A stretch of 39,024 nt of DNA from a virus. The notes beneath the pieces were generated by a model. That model was given only the letters and a program-made list of their open reading frames with translations. It was not told where the DNA came from and ran no database searches. This document shows positions 31,197-37,995 of this stretch, piece after piece. The stretch lies in IMG/VR virus record IMGVR_UViG_3300046724_000098, positions 1-39,024 of that record. One strand, 5' to 3'. Position 1 is the first letter of the stretch. Every line of letters starts with the position of its first letter. The translations under genes were made by a program, and so were the position numbers.

Positions 31197-32231
31197 ATGG
31201 CAACCGCCATCCTTCCTGAAGTCAAGCCGGTCACCATCGCGTTCGCGGCGGTGCTGCTTCAACACTACATCGGCAAGCGCAAGTCCGCGATGCTCTGGGG
31301 GCCTCCCGGCATCGGCAAGTCGGCCATCGTCTACCAGATCGCAGCGATACTCGGCTGGAAGGTGATCGACTTTCGCGCCAACATTCGTGAGCCGGTTGAC
31401 GTTCGCGGCATCCCGGTGCCCGATCTGAAAACCGGCACGACGCGCTGGCTCGTTCCTGACGAGCTTCCGCGCGTTGATCGCGACGGCGAGCACGGCATTC
31501 TCTTCCTTGACGAGATCAACACGGCCAGCCCGCAGATGATGGCCGTGCTCTTCCAACTGATCTGGGAGCGCCGGGTTGGCGACTACAAGCTCCCTGACGG
31601 CTGGGTGATCGTCGCGGCAGGCAATCGCGTGAGCGACCGTGCCGCCGCCCAGCGGATGCCGACCGCTCTGCGCAATCGCTTCGCGCACATCTACGTCGAG
31701 GTTGACGTGAAAGCGTGGTGCGATTGGGCGACGACGGCGAACGTCGCGCCCGAGCTTGTCGCCCTCATTCGGCTTCGCGGCAAAGACGTGCTGCACATCA
31801 TGCCGCGCGGCGACGAGAACGCGTTCCCGACGCCCCGGTCGCTGACCGATGCGGCCGAGTACGTGGACGCACCGAAGGATGTGCGGATGCAGCTTTTCGC
31901 TGGCTGCATCGGCGACGCGGCGGCGGCCGAGCTTGATGGCTTCATCGAACTCTATCGCAGCCTCGGCTCGCTGGAAGACATCGTGCGCGATCCGAACAGC
32001 GCGCCCGTGCCGACTGAGCCGTCGAGCCGCTACGCCGTCTGCACCGGCCTCGGCCGGATGGCCGACCGCAAGAACCTGCAGAACATCGTCACGTATGTGA
32101 AGCGCCTGAACCATCGCGAGAGCGAGCTTCTGGTGATGCACGACGCGACGTTGCGCAATCCCAAGCTCAAGGAAACGACGACCTACGGCAAGTGGGCCGT
32201 CGAGAATCAAGACCTGATCGTGCAGATGTAA
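31197..32231 (+). CDS. MoxR-type AAA+ ATPase
   Basis: 344 residues from ATG 31197, placed after GGAGTCACCCCA. Walker A GPPGIGKS lies at about residues 35-42 and Walker B ILFLDEIN at about 100-107, with a sensor/arginine-finger region around MPTALRNRFAHIYVE. Members of the MoxR branch usually work with a VWA-domain partner in protein remodelling. Here a DUF3150 protein and a VWA/metallopeptidase-like protein follow directly, so the three probably act as a unit. This trio is known in phages but its substrate is not established. Confidence 0.92.
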   Translation: MATAILPEVKPVTIAFAAVLLQHYIGKRKSAMLWGPPGIGKSAIVYQIAAILGWKVIDFRANIREPVDVRGIPVPDLKTGTTRWLVPDELPRVDRDGEHGILFLDEINTASPQMMAVLFQLIWERRVGDYKLPDGWVIVAAGNRVSDRAAAQRMPTALRNRFAHIYVEVDVKAWCDWATTANVAPELVALIRLRGKDVLHIMPRGDENAFPTPRSLTDAAEYVDAPKDVRMQLFAGCIGDAAAAELDGFIELYRSLGSLEDIVRDPNSAPVPTEPSSRYAVCTGLGRMADRKNLQNIVTYVKRLNHRESELLVMHDATLRNPKLKETTTYGKWAVENQDLIVQM

Positions 32232-32238
32232 TGCACGG

Positions 32239-32260
32239 GGCGGCGCGCGAATGCGCCGCC
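32239..32260 (+). terminator. Intergenic hairpin with T-rich tail
   Basis: Stem GGCGGCGC / GCGCCGCC, loop GCGAAT, followed by ATTGTTTTCT. It is the best intrinsic-terminator candidate of the series, though the operon appears to continue, so partial termination is likely. The GCGAAT loop recurs in the hairpin at 33189-33208. Confidence 0.6.
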
Positions 32261-32289
32261 ATTGTTTTCTGAAACGGAGTCACCCACCC

Positions 32290-33183
32290 ATGTCTAAGAA
32301 AATCGCCACGCCGCTCGCCCGCAAGGCCGTGCTGGTGTCTGTCACCATCTCGCAGTGGACGGCGCGCAAAAAAGACAAGCGCGTCACCGCCGAGACGAAC
32401 CGCCGCCATCACGCATCCGACGATGCTGGCACCTATCACAAGCTGCTGATCCAGAAAGAGCGGCTTGCGGAGATCAACGCACTCGTGTCGGCGGCGCGGG
32501 CGCTGCACTACGAACTGACGCACCCGTGGGCCGACGAAGGCCCGCGCGTTCTGCCCAACGCGTTGTTCGCCAAGTTCTCGGAGAAATTCCGCAAGCTCAA
32601 GCGCGAGTTCGACACCGCTGCGGATGACTTCGCTCGCGACTATCCGCAGTACATCGCCGAGCGCAAAGTTGCGCTCAACGGTCTGTTCAGCGAGGCCGAC
32701 TATCCGCCGGTCGAGCAGATCAGGAGCAAGTTCAAGCTCGACATGACGATCCTGCCGTTTCCCGACTCGGCTGACTTCCGCGCCGACCTGGATGACGACA
32801 CGGTCGCCGACATCAAGCGCGAGTTGGAGCAAACAACGGCTCGCGTCGGCAACGATACGCTGCGCCACACTGCGGAGCGGATCACCGAAGCTGTCGGCCA
32901 CATGGCCGAGAAGTTGCGGGAGTACAATTCGGGCAATCTCGGCAAAGACGGCAAGCGAAATTTCTTTCTCAACTCGCTGGTCGATAACGTGCGCGACCTT
33001 GCCGAGTTGCTGCCCGCCTTCAACCTCACCGACGACCCGAAGCTCAACGCGATCACCAAGCGCATCTTGAAAGAGTTGTGCGCGGAAGATGCGGCCGAGC
33101 TTCGGAAGAATGACGCCGCTCGCGAGTCGGTCAAAAAGTCGGCCGACGAGATCGTGAAAGCGGTTTCGCAATTCCTGGCTTGA
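32290..33183 (+). CDS. DUF3150-family protein
   Basis: 297 residues from ATG 32290, behind GGAGTCACCC. The N-terminal pattern (VSVTISQWTARKKDKRVT, then HYELTHPWADEGPRVLP and ALNGLFSEADYPP) is typical of the phage DUF3150 family. It is mainly helical, without enzymatic motifs. It lies between the MoxR ATPase and the VWA protein, as these families often do, and may be an adaptor or the remodelled substrate. Confidence 0.88.
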   Translation: MSKKIATPLARKAVLVSVTISQWTARKKDKRVTAETNRRHHASDDAGTYHKLLIQKERLAEINALVSAARALHYELTHPWADEGPRVLPNALFAKFSEKFRKLKREFDTAADDFARDYPQYIAERKVALNGLFSEADYPPVEQIRSKFKLDMTILPFPDSADFRADLDDDTVADIKRELEQTTARVGNDTLRHTAERITEAVGHMAEKLREYNSGNLGKDGKRNFFLNSLVDNVRDLAELLPAFNLTDDPKLNAITKRILKELCAEDAAELRKNDAARESVKKSADEIVKAVSQFLA

Positions 33184-33188
33184 TCTAT

Positions 33189-33208
33189 CCCCCGCGCGAA
33201 TGCGGGGG
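33189..33208 (+). terminator. Intergenic GC hairpin
   Basis: Stem CCCCCGC / GCGGGGG with loop GCGAAT, between the DUF3150 and VWA genes. No T-run follows. Belongs to the same intergenic hairpin series. Confidence 0.55.
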
Positions 33209-33230
33209 CTTCCACCAAACGGAGTCACCC

Positions 33231-34763
33231 ATGTCAGACCTTCTCACCACCACCGCAATGCAGCGCGTCCAGCGGGCGCGCAGCGAACTGATCATGTCGC
33301 GGCGGTTCTACGGTGTGCTCGTCTCGAACGTCGAGCCGATCATCACCCGCAAGCACGAGACTGCGGCGACGAACGGACGCCAGCACTTCTGGAATCCCGA
33401 CTACATCGCCACGCTGAAACAGGACAACGTGTTGTTCGTGCAGGCGCACGAGAGCGAGCACGATGCCCGACATCACAGCACACGGCGCAACGGTCGCGAC
33501 CCGGAGCGATGGAATAGGGCTTGCGACTACGGGATCAACATCGATCTCGTTGACGAAGGCTTCGTGCCGCCGCCGGGCATCTTGCTCGACGCGAGGTTTC
33601 GCGGCATGAGCGCCGAGGAAATCTACCGGTGCCTTGAGCTTGACGAGGCCGCGCAGCAACAGCAGCAACAGCCGCAGCCGCAGGAAGGCGACGGCGATGC
33701 CGACGAAGACGAGCAGCCGCAGTCCAACGGCGACGACAGCAACGACGCTGGCGACGACCAGGGCAAGAACCAGGGCGACGACGCGAGCGACGACGCTGGC
33801 GACGACCAGGGCGAGGGCGGTTCGGGCGACGCCGACGATGGTGACGCTGATCAGGACGCAGGTTCTGGCGGCGATGCCGACGACGGCGAAGGCCAGGGCG
33901 GCGACGCCGAGGGCGAAGGCTCTGACGCTGAAGGCGGCAACGGTGCTGGCAACGGCAGCGGCGACGCCGAGGGCGACGACCAGGGCGAAGGCTCTGGCGC
34001 GGGCGACGCGGACGGCGAGGGCGCTGGCAGCAAGCCGGTCGTCGGCGACGTCGGCGGCTGCGGCGAGGTGCTCGACGCGAGCGACGAGCCGGGTGATCTC
34101 TCCGAGCAAGATGCCAAGTGGGAGCGGATCACGCGGCAAGCGGCATCGCTGGCGAAGGCTATCGGGCAGTGCCCCGGCCACATCACGCGCGAGATCGAAC
34201 GGTCGAATAATCCGACCCAAGACTGGCGCGAGGTGCTGCGGTCCTATTTCGATCAAGGTGCGCTTCGCACCGAGACCTGGAATAGGCCGAACCGTCGCCA
34301 CATCGGCCGGGGCGTAGTCCTGCCCGGCTCGCAGCGCGACGGCGTGAACAAGGCGTGCTTTCTGATCGATACCAGCGGATCGATCTACAGCGACCCGGTG
34401 GCGTTGCAGCTTGTTCGCGACGAGGCGCAGGCCGCGCTTGACGACCGTATTGTTGACGAGGCCGTCGTGATCTACGGCGACACGGCGGTCACGCGTGTTG
34501 ACACCTACCGCACGGGCGACGAGATCGAGTTCGACCCGCGCGGCGGTGGCGGCACCGACATGAAGCCGCTGTTTGAGTACGTCGCGGAAGAGCACGACGA
34601 CGCATCGCTGATCGTCTGCTTCACCGACCTTGAGATCGGCGACCCCGGCGTCGAGCCGCATTGCCCGACGCTGTTCGCCGTGACCGGCTATCCGCAGCGG
34701 GTGCGCGAGCTTATCGCGAACGCCCCGTGGGGTGCGCCGTGCATCGACGTCGGTGCGCACTGA
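33231..34763 (+). CDS. VWA-like protein with metallopeptidase-like N-terminus (DUF2201 type)
   Basis: 510 residues from ATG 33231, directly after GGAGTCACCC. Residues 1-140 resemble the putative metallopeptidase domain of DUF2201 proteins, with HESEH fitting HExxH. Residues 145-290 are a very acidic low-complexity linker (Gln, Asp, Glu, Gly), as in CobT-type proteins. The C-terminal 180 residues are a VWA-like domain with a MIDAS motif DTSGS (within ACFLIDTSGSIY). It is the expected partner of the MoxR ATPase. Whether the HExxH site is catalytic is unknown. Confidence 0.9.
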   Translation: MSDLLTTTAMQRVQRARSELIMSRRFYGVLVSNVEPIITRKHETAATNGRQHFWNPDYIATLKQDNVLFVQAHESEHDARHHSTRRNGRDPERWNRACDYGINIDLVDEGFVPPPGILLDARFRGMSAEEIYRCLELDEAAQQQQQQPQPQEGDGDADEDEQPQSNGDDSNDAGDDQGKNQGDDASDDAGDDQGEGGSGDADDGDADQDAGSGGDADDGEGQGGDAEGEGSDAEGGNGAGNGSGDAEGDDQGEGSGAGDADGEGAGSKPVVGDVGGCGEVLDASDEPGDLSEQDAKWERITRQAASLAKAIGQCPGHITREIERSNNPTQDWREVLRSYFDQGALRTETWNRPNRRHIGRGVVLPGSQRDGVNKACFLIDTSGSIYSDPVALQLVRDEAQAALDDRIVDEAVVIYGDTAVTRVDTYRTGDEIEFDPRGGGGTDMKPLFEYVAEEHDDASLIVCFTDLEIGDPGVEPHCPTLFAVTGYPQRVRELIANAPWGAPCIDVGAH

Positions 34764-34768
34764 AAACT

Positions 34769-34795
34769 GCCGGGCGGCCCGCGTGGCCGCCCGGC
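34769..34795 (+). terminator. Strong intergenic hairpin after the VWA gene
   Basis: Perfect 11-base stem GCCGGGCGGCC / GGCCGCCCGGC with loop CGCGT, followed by CCTTTGC. It is the strongest stem in the series and lies just after the last gene of the MoxR/DUF3150/VWA unit. Confidence 0.65.
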
Positions 34796-34830
34796 CCTTT
34801 GCAAGCCCACTCTCACAAACGGAGTCACCA

Positions 34831-35067
34831 ATGAGCTACTGCCCTTGGACAAAAAATTTACACACCACGCACGAGGCCGGGAGACGGAAAGCCACAAAAC
34901 GGACGCACAAGCCGAAGCCCGCGCAGCCATCGAGGTTCTCGACGCATAGCCACTTCAAGCAAGAGATCGGACTCGGATCGCGCCCAGACGTTTGTGCAAA
35001 TTGCCGAATGCCGTTCGAAGACCACTACAACGGCGCGTGTCCGAAAGACGAAAACGAGAAAAGTTAG
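34831..35067 (+). CDS. Small basic protein with Cys motif
   Basis: 78 residues from ATG 34831, right after GGAGTCACCA. The N-terminal half is rich in Lys, Arg and His (HEAGRRKATKRTHKPKP). The C-terminal half has CANCRMPFEDHYNGACP, a possible single zinc-binding site. No known family; nucleic-acid binding is plausible from charge but unproven. A longer upstream frame is rejected because it lies across the hairpin and lacks a ribosome site. Confidence 0.75.
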   Translation: MSYCPWTKNLHTTHEAGRRKATKRTHKPKPAQPSRFSTHSHFKQEIGLGSRPDVCANCRMPFEDHYNGACPKDENEKS

Positions 35068-35080
35068 AGTCGTATCAAAG

Positions 35081-35101
35081 CGCCGCCCCATGCGGGCGGC
35101 G
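35081..35101 (+). terminator. Intergenic GC hairpin
   Basis: Stem CGCCGCCC (35081-35088) pairs with GGGCGGCG (35094-35101), loop CATGC. It is followed by the TTGATGCATCTCGCA box, as after the hairpin at 31113-31133. Confidence 0.6.
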
Positions 35102-35104
35102 TCG

Positions 35105-35162
35105 TTGATGCATCTCGCATCACGCCGGTGCAAAACGGCGAACACATGAAACGGAGTCACCC
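35105..35162 (+). promoter_or_regulatory. Composite leader, near-copy of the MoxR leader
   Basis: TTGATGCATCTCGCA (35105-35119), mini-hairpin CGCCG-GTGCAAAA-CGGCG (35123-35140), then GGAGTCACCC (35153-35162) abutting ATG 35163. Order and most bases match 31137-31196. Confidence 0.7.
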
Positions 35163-35681
35163 ATGTCACCGAAGCTTGAAGCCATTGCCGCCTACGATGC
35201 CGCGCTGAAGCGACCGGACAAGGCCGATTGGCGCGCCGTCGCGAAGCTCTTGCGCGACGTTCTCCCGCAACCGCGCGTCGGCAAAACGATGCCGCGATCC
35301 GATGGCCACACCGAAATCGCCGACTACGTCACGAAAGGCAAATCGAACCGACGCGGCCCGTCGATGGTCGTCACGTTCGAAGATGACACGCAGGTTCGCA
35401 TGTCGTTTTCGTCGCAGGAAGGCAAGCCGATCAACGCGGGGCTGGGCCTGCGCGTCGTGTGCTCGGGCTATCGCACGAAGCGGGCTTTCCCGATCAGCGA
35501 TCTGAAGGCCATCGCCAAGCTTGGCGTGCCGTCGATCCGCAGCGCGCATGCCGAGCGGGACGGCGACGTCGTCGCCACGTTCGACCCTATCGAGTGCAAC
35601 GGTTACACCGCGCCCTATCGGCAAGGCATGCCGTATGAGAAGTGGCGTTCGCGTCGCGACCGGTTGCACGTTGCAGCTTAA
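35163..35681 (+). CDS. Protein of unknown function (172 residues)
   Basis: 172 residues from ATG 35163 with the standard ribosome site. It looks like a small alpha/beta protein: an N-terminal helix (LEAIAAYDAALKRPDKADW), a middle beta region (RGPSMVVTFEDDTQVRMSF), and a C-terminal basic tail. No motif recognised. It starts a second group of tightly coupled small genes. Confidence 0.78.
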   Translation: MSPKLEAIAAYDAALKRPDKADWRAVAKLLRDVLPQPRVGKTMPRSDGHTEIADYVTKGKSNRRGPSMVVTFEDDTQVRMSFSSQEGKPINAGLGLRVVCSGYRTKRAFPISDLKAIAKLGVPSIRSAHAERDGDVVATFDPIECNGYTAPYRQGMPYEKWRSRRDRLHVAA

Positions 35682-35695
35682 AAGGAATCGCCCCA

Positions 35696-35977
35696 ATGAC
35701 AACGAGACTAGAGCAACTCAAGGAAGCGTTCGCGCGCAATCTGGCGCGGACGCTCGCCGACGATCCGAGCTACTACGCCTGGAAAGCCGAAGAGCTTCCG
35801 GACGTCACGGCCCGCATGCTTGCGGCCATCGACCGTGCGGGCGGGCTTGGCGGCATCAACATCCAGTCGCGCACGTTCACGCGCACCGCCCGCGAGTTCG
35901 GTATCAAGAACACGTACAAGGCATGGGCCGCGTGGCTCGCCGCCGATGTGAAAGAGGAGTCGGACAATGGACTGTGA
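35696..35977 (+). CDS. Small helical protein of unknown function
   Basis: 93 residues from ATG 35696 after AAAGGAATCGCCCC, a diverged form of the common ribosome site that still holds a GANTC site (GAATC). Mostly helical (RLEQLKEAFARNLARTLADD), with a C-terminal part RTFTRTAREFGIKNTYKAW that could be a helix-turn-helix-like or DNA-contacting segment. It overlaps the next gene by 11 bases. Confidence 0.78.
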   Translation: MTTRLEQLKEAFARNLARTLADDPSYYAWKAEELPDVTARMLAAIDRAGGLGGINIQSRTFTRTAREFGIKNTYKAWAAWLAADVKEESDNGL

Positions 35978-36140
35978 CGCCCACACCAAAGACGACGGCT
36001 CGTGGTGGGAGCACGATGCGCGCGGCATTCCGCTTTGCCGCGTTTGCGCCAAGTGCAAGCGCCGCAAGCTTGCGCACTACCGGCCCGAGGTGCTGTCCGA
36101 TCCCAACTACGTGGCGGACGAACCGATTGATGAAGACTGA
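35967..36140 (+). CDS. 57-residue CxxCxxC mini-protein
   Basis: ATG 35967 to TGA 36140, with GAGGAGTC upstream; it overlaps the previous gene. The motif CRVCAKCKRRKL and the following HYRPEVLSDPNY are recurrent in small phage proteins. It is probably a zinc-knuckle protein. Function unknown. Confidence 0.8.
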   Translation: MDCDAHTKDDGSWWEHDARGIPLCRVCAKCKRRKLAHYRPEVLSDPNYVADEPIDED

Positions 36141-36146
36141 AAAAGA

Positions 36147-36179
36147 GAAAGCCGGGGACCGTGAGGCCGCCCGGCTTTC
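36147..36179 (+). terminator. Probable terminator after the first right-arm gene group
   Basis: Ten-base perfect stem GAAAGCCGGG / CCCGGCTTTC with a 13-base loop. It lies seven bases after the stop of the CxxCxxC gene and starts the only sizeable noncoding gap on the right arm, which contains a new promoter-like site. This supports a transcription-unit boundary. Confidence 0.6.
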
Positions 36180-36194
36180 CCGTTGGAATGCGGA

Positions 36195-36227
36195 TCGCGT
36201 GCAAACGCGACCTGCGTGGAGTCACCC
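36195..36227 (+). promoter_or_regulatory. Orphan leader remnant (TGCAAA mini-hairpin and GGAGTCACCC without a gene)
   Basis: Mini-hairpin TCGCG-TGCAAA-CGCGA (36195-36210), followed by GGAGTCACCC (36218-36227), but no start codon or open frame follows directly. It looks like the leader of a gene that has been lost, with another leader reached 170 bases further on. Confidence 0.55.
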
Positions 36228-36276
36228 TTCCAACAGTGCGGAGGTTAGGGCCACGGTCCTGCACCGTCAATTGGCG

Positions 36277-36285
36277 TTATCCACA
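36277..36285 (+). promoter_or_regulatory. Perfect DnaA box TTATCCACA
   Basis: Exact match to the consensus DnaA binding site, in the 263-base noncoding gap, about 70 bases upstream of a promoter-like site. A single box could regulate transcription or form part of a replication origin. No cluster of further boxes or AT-rich unwinding region was seen nearby. Confidence 0.5.
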
Positions 36286-36343
36286 GGTGGGTGCTGCGAG
36301 AGATCAGCCAACTTTTGGCACACTCTCGGCCCGCCGCACGCTT

Positions 36344-36372
36344 TTGACCCGAGGGTGACAATTTGTCATACA
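36344..36372 (+). promoter_or_regulatory. Promoter-like site with second operator copy (TGACA-ATT-TGTCA)
   Basis: TTGACC (36344-36349), a 17-base spacer and a weak -10 CATACA (36367-36372). The inverted repeat TGACA-ATT-TGTCA (36356-36368) has the same core and spacing as the operator at 30408-30424 and again falls between the promoter elements. It would drive the second gene group starting at 36404. Confidence 0.55.
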
Positions 36373-36403
36373 CACGCCAATCAACCGAAACCAGGAGTCA
36401 CCG

Positions 36404-36631
36404 ATGACCACCACGACACAGAATCCAAACTGCAGCGGCAACCATTGCCGCTCCACCACCGGCGAGGTTCGCGTCTACCCGCTCGGCGGCGGCGGCAACT
36501 TGATCCTCTGCATCGCTTGCTGGGCGCATGAGAACCGCTACCGGTTCGAGCGCGGGCGCGAGACGCGCGAGCCTGCGAACTGGCCCCAGGTCGATTGGGC
36601 CACAGCGGAAGTCTACGGAGGTGCGTCATGA
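36404..36631 (+). CDS. Small Cys-containing phage protein of unknown function
   Basis: 75 residues from ATG 36404 after GGAGTCACCG. Conserved-looking features are CSGNHCRSTTGEVRVYP near the N-terminus and LILCIACWAHENRYR in the middle; four Cys residues could bind one zinc. Similar small proteins are recurrent in alphaproteobacterial phages as I recall, without known function. It is coupled to the next gene by ATGA. Confidence 0.82.
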   Translation: MTTTTQNPNCSGNHCRSTTGEVRVYPLGGGGNLILCIACWAHENRYRFERGRETREPANWPQVDWATAEVYGGAS

Positions 36632-36999
36632 TCACGGCGAAGACGCAACCATTCTGTCATTGGTGCGGCAAACCGCTGCGCAAGCACGCCGTGCGACGCC
36701 ACCCGCCGGGTCAGTTGGGGTTTAACGATTCAACTCTGCGCACTCTCGCGGATTGTCAGCGTCGCGAGAACCAGAAAGTGATCAGCGTGCAGTACCGCTG
36801 GGACTACGACGACGGCGACAAAATCCCGAGCACGAAGCGCATCCACAGCTACGCTGTTTGGGACGGCGAGACGTATCAGGCGGTGCTCGAATTCTTCTGC
36901 ACCAACGACTGCGCCATGTCGTTAGGCCACGCGGCAGCGAAGCATCACAACATCGTTGGCAAGGCTTTCAACGAGGCCACGCGAAAGGCAAAGCCATGA
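36628..36999 (+). CDS. Zinc-ribbon-like protein of unknown function
   Basis: 123 residues from ATG 36628, overlapping the previous stop (ATGA). CHWCGKPLRKH at the N-terminus and FFCTNDCAMSLGH near the C-terminus give two Cys pairs typical of a split zinc ribbon. The middle is beta-rich. No enzyme motif. Its stop overlaps the next start (ATGA). Confidence 0.82.
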   Translation: MITAKTQPFCHWCGKPLRKHAVRRHPPGQLGFNDSTLRTLADCQRRENQKVISVQYRWDYDDGDKIPSTKRIHSYAVWDGETYQAVLEFFCTNDCAMSLGHAAAKHHNIVGKAFNEATRKAKP

Positions 37000-37199
37000 C
37001 CGACCGTGAAGTTCTCGCCATGCTGCGCGGTTCGCCGAGCGGCACCACCGAAGCGATGGCGGCGTTGCACGGCATCGACCGCGCCCAGCTTGATCGGCTT
37101 GTTGCCGCAGGCCGGGCACGCGTCCAGATGCAGGCGCTCCACAAGCCACGCATCGTCAAGTTCGCCACGTTCTTTTTCAACTCTCAACAGGAAACATGA
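36996..37199 (+). CDS. Small protein of unknown function (67 residues)
   Basis: ATG 36996 overlaps the previous stop. The first 45 residues are helical (TDREVLAMLRGSPSGTTEAM, then HGIDRAQLDRLVAAGR) and could form a winged or simple helix-turn-helix. The C-terminus is basic and aromatic. No family recognised. It ends within the start of the next gene. Confidence 0.75.
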   Translation: MTDREVLAMLRGSPSGTTEAMAALHGIDRAQLDRLVAAGRARVQMQALHKPRIVKFATFFFNSQQET

Positions 37200-37459
37200 C
37201 CATGACACTCACACGTCTCGCCATCGTGCTGGCGTTGTTCGCGCCAGCCGATGCACTCGCACAGTCCAGCACTTTCTACGACGCGTCCGGCCGCGTGTCG
37301 GGTCGCTCGGCCACCGACAGCGGCGGCGCGACCACGTTCTACGATCCGAGCGGGCGCGTCACGAACCGCGCATCTATCGATAGCCAGGGCACCACGACGA
37401 TCTATGACGCAAGCGGGCGCAAGGTCGGAACTGATCCAACGCAGGAGAAACGACGATGA
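37196..37459 (+). CDS. Secreted YD-repeat-like peptide
   Basis: 87 residues. A signal peptide is evident (LTRLAIVLALFAPADALAQ, cleavage after AQ or nearby). The mature part holds three copies of a motif of the form TFYDASGRVxxRxxxDxxG, like short YD/RHS-type repeats. Start is ATG 37196 or ATG 37202; the second has the better spacing from AGGA. A phage-encoded exported repeat peptide of this size could alter the host envelope, which is inference. Confidence 0.8.
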   Translation: MTMTLTRLAIVLALFAPADALAQSSTFYDASGRVSGRSATDSGGATTFYDPSGRVTNRASIDSQGTTTIYDASGRKVGTDPTQEKRR

Positions 37460-37668
37460 CGATGCACGAGTGGATCACGGGCAGGGGCAGGCGCGGCCTG
37501 CTTTTGCCGTTGAGCTTGCCGGGCATGCTGTGCATCGGCTGCGTCATCCTGCCCCCGCTCCTGGTGCTCACCATCGTCGGTCCCGGTCCCGATGACGAAC
37601 GGCCGCCTGATCCGTGGCGCAAGCGCCAGCGCATGCGGGCCGTGCGGCGGAAGGATGTTCGACCATGA
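37456..37668 (+). CDS. Small membrane protein with one transmembrane helix
   Basis: 70 residues from ATG 37456, overlapping the previous stop. Residues 15-42 form a hydrophobic helix (LLLPLSLPGMLCIGCVILPP then LLVLTIV), followed by a basic tail rich in Arg. It could be a holin-like or envelope protein, but there is no adjacent endolysin and no way to tell from sequence. Confidence 0.72.
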   Translation: MTMHEWITGRGRRGLLLPLSLPGMLCIGCVILPPLLVLTIVGPGPDDERPPDPWRKRQRMRAVRRKDVRP

Positions 37669-37847
37669 CCTGGGAAACCCTGAACGCTGTCCGCACCGCG
37701 ACCCGGTGCGAGTTCTCTGCCGCGCTCGCTGCGCGGCACGTCTTTGTGCGACTGCTAAGCGGGCGTTGGGGCCGATGCCTCGACGCGCCGCCGCTCAACG
37801 CCGTGCATGTGCGCGGCAACGTCTACCATCTCGCGGAGGGCCGGTGA
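37665..37847 (+). CDS. Small protein of unknown function (60 residues)
   Basis: ATG 37665 overlaps the previous stop (ATGA), which supports this start. Basic, mixed composition with a helix (WETLNAVRTATRCEFSAALA) and a strand near the end (AVHVRGNVYHLAEG). No family recognised. Confidence 0.7.
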   Translation: MTWETLNAVRTATRCEFSAALAARHVFVRLLSGRWGRCLDAPPLNAVHVRGNVYHLAEGR

Positions 37848-37848
37848 C

Positions 37849-37986
37849 ATGCACCTCATATTGCTCGGCCTCTTCTTGATCTTCATCGTGTGCCTGATGC
37901 GGTCATGCAAGACATCACCGCCAGTGGTGCCGGTGCCAGAACCGGACTCGCAATTCACCATCATCGTTATCAACATCAACGACTGA
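37849..37986 (+). CDS. 45-residue membrane or lipoprotein-like peptide
   Basis: ATG 37849 to TGA 37986. Hydrophobic N-terminus (HLILLGLFLIFIVCLM) followed by RSC and a Pro-rich segment SPPVVPVPEPDSQ. It resembles an outer-membrane spanin (Rz1-type) in size and Pro content, but Arg at -2 of the Cys is poor for a lipobox. Stop is nine bases before the HTH gene. Confidence 0.62.
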   Translation: MHLILLGLFLIFIVCLMRSCKTSPPVVPVPEPDSQFTIIVININD

Positions 37987-37995
37987 GGAGACACG

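Noticed and set aside
31134-33228. Minus-strand frames of 358 and 353 codons opposite the MoxR and DUF3150 genes
   Set aside because: They mirror recognisable plus-strand genes and lack ribosome sites.
33234-34760. 508-codon minus-strand open frame opposite the VWA gene
   Set aside because: The plus strand has a MIDAS motif, HExxH and the standard ribosome site. The minus frame is low complexity (Val, Ala, Arg) with no motif.
31197-34763. MoxR/DUF3150/VWA trio as an anti-phage defence system
   Set aside because: The trio shares leaders and orientation with ordinary phage genes and is known from phage genomes; no effector such as a nuclease or pore is present.
31113-35162. Repeated hairpins and boxes as a CRISPR array
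   Set aside because: Copies are separated by whole genes, spacing is irregular, and each sits directly before a start codon. There are no spacers or cas genes.
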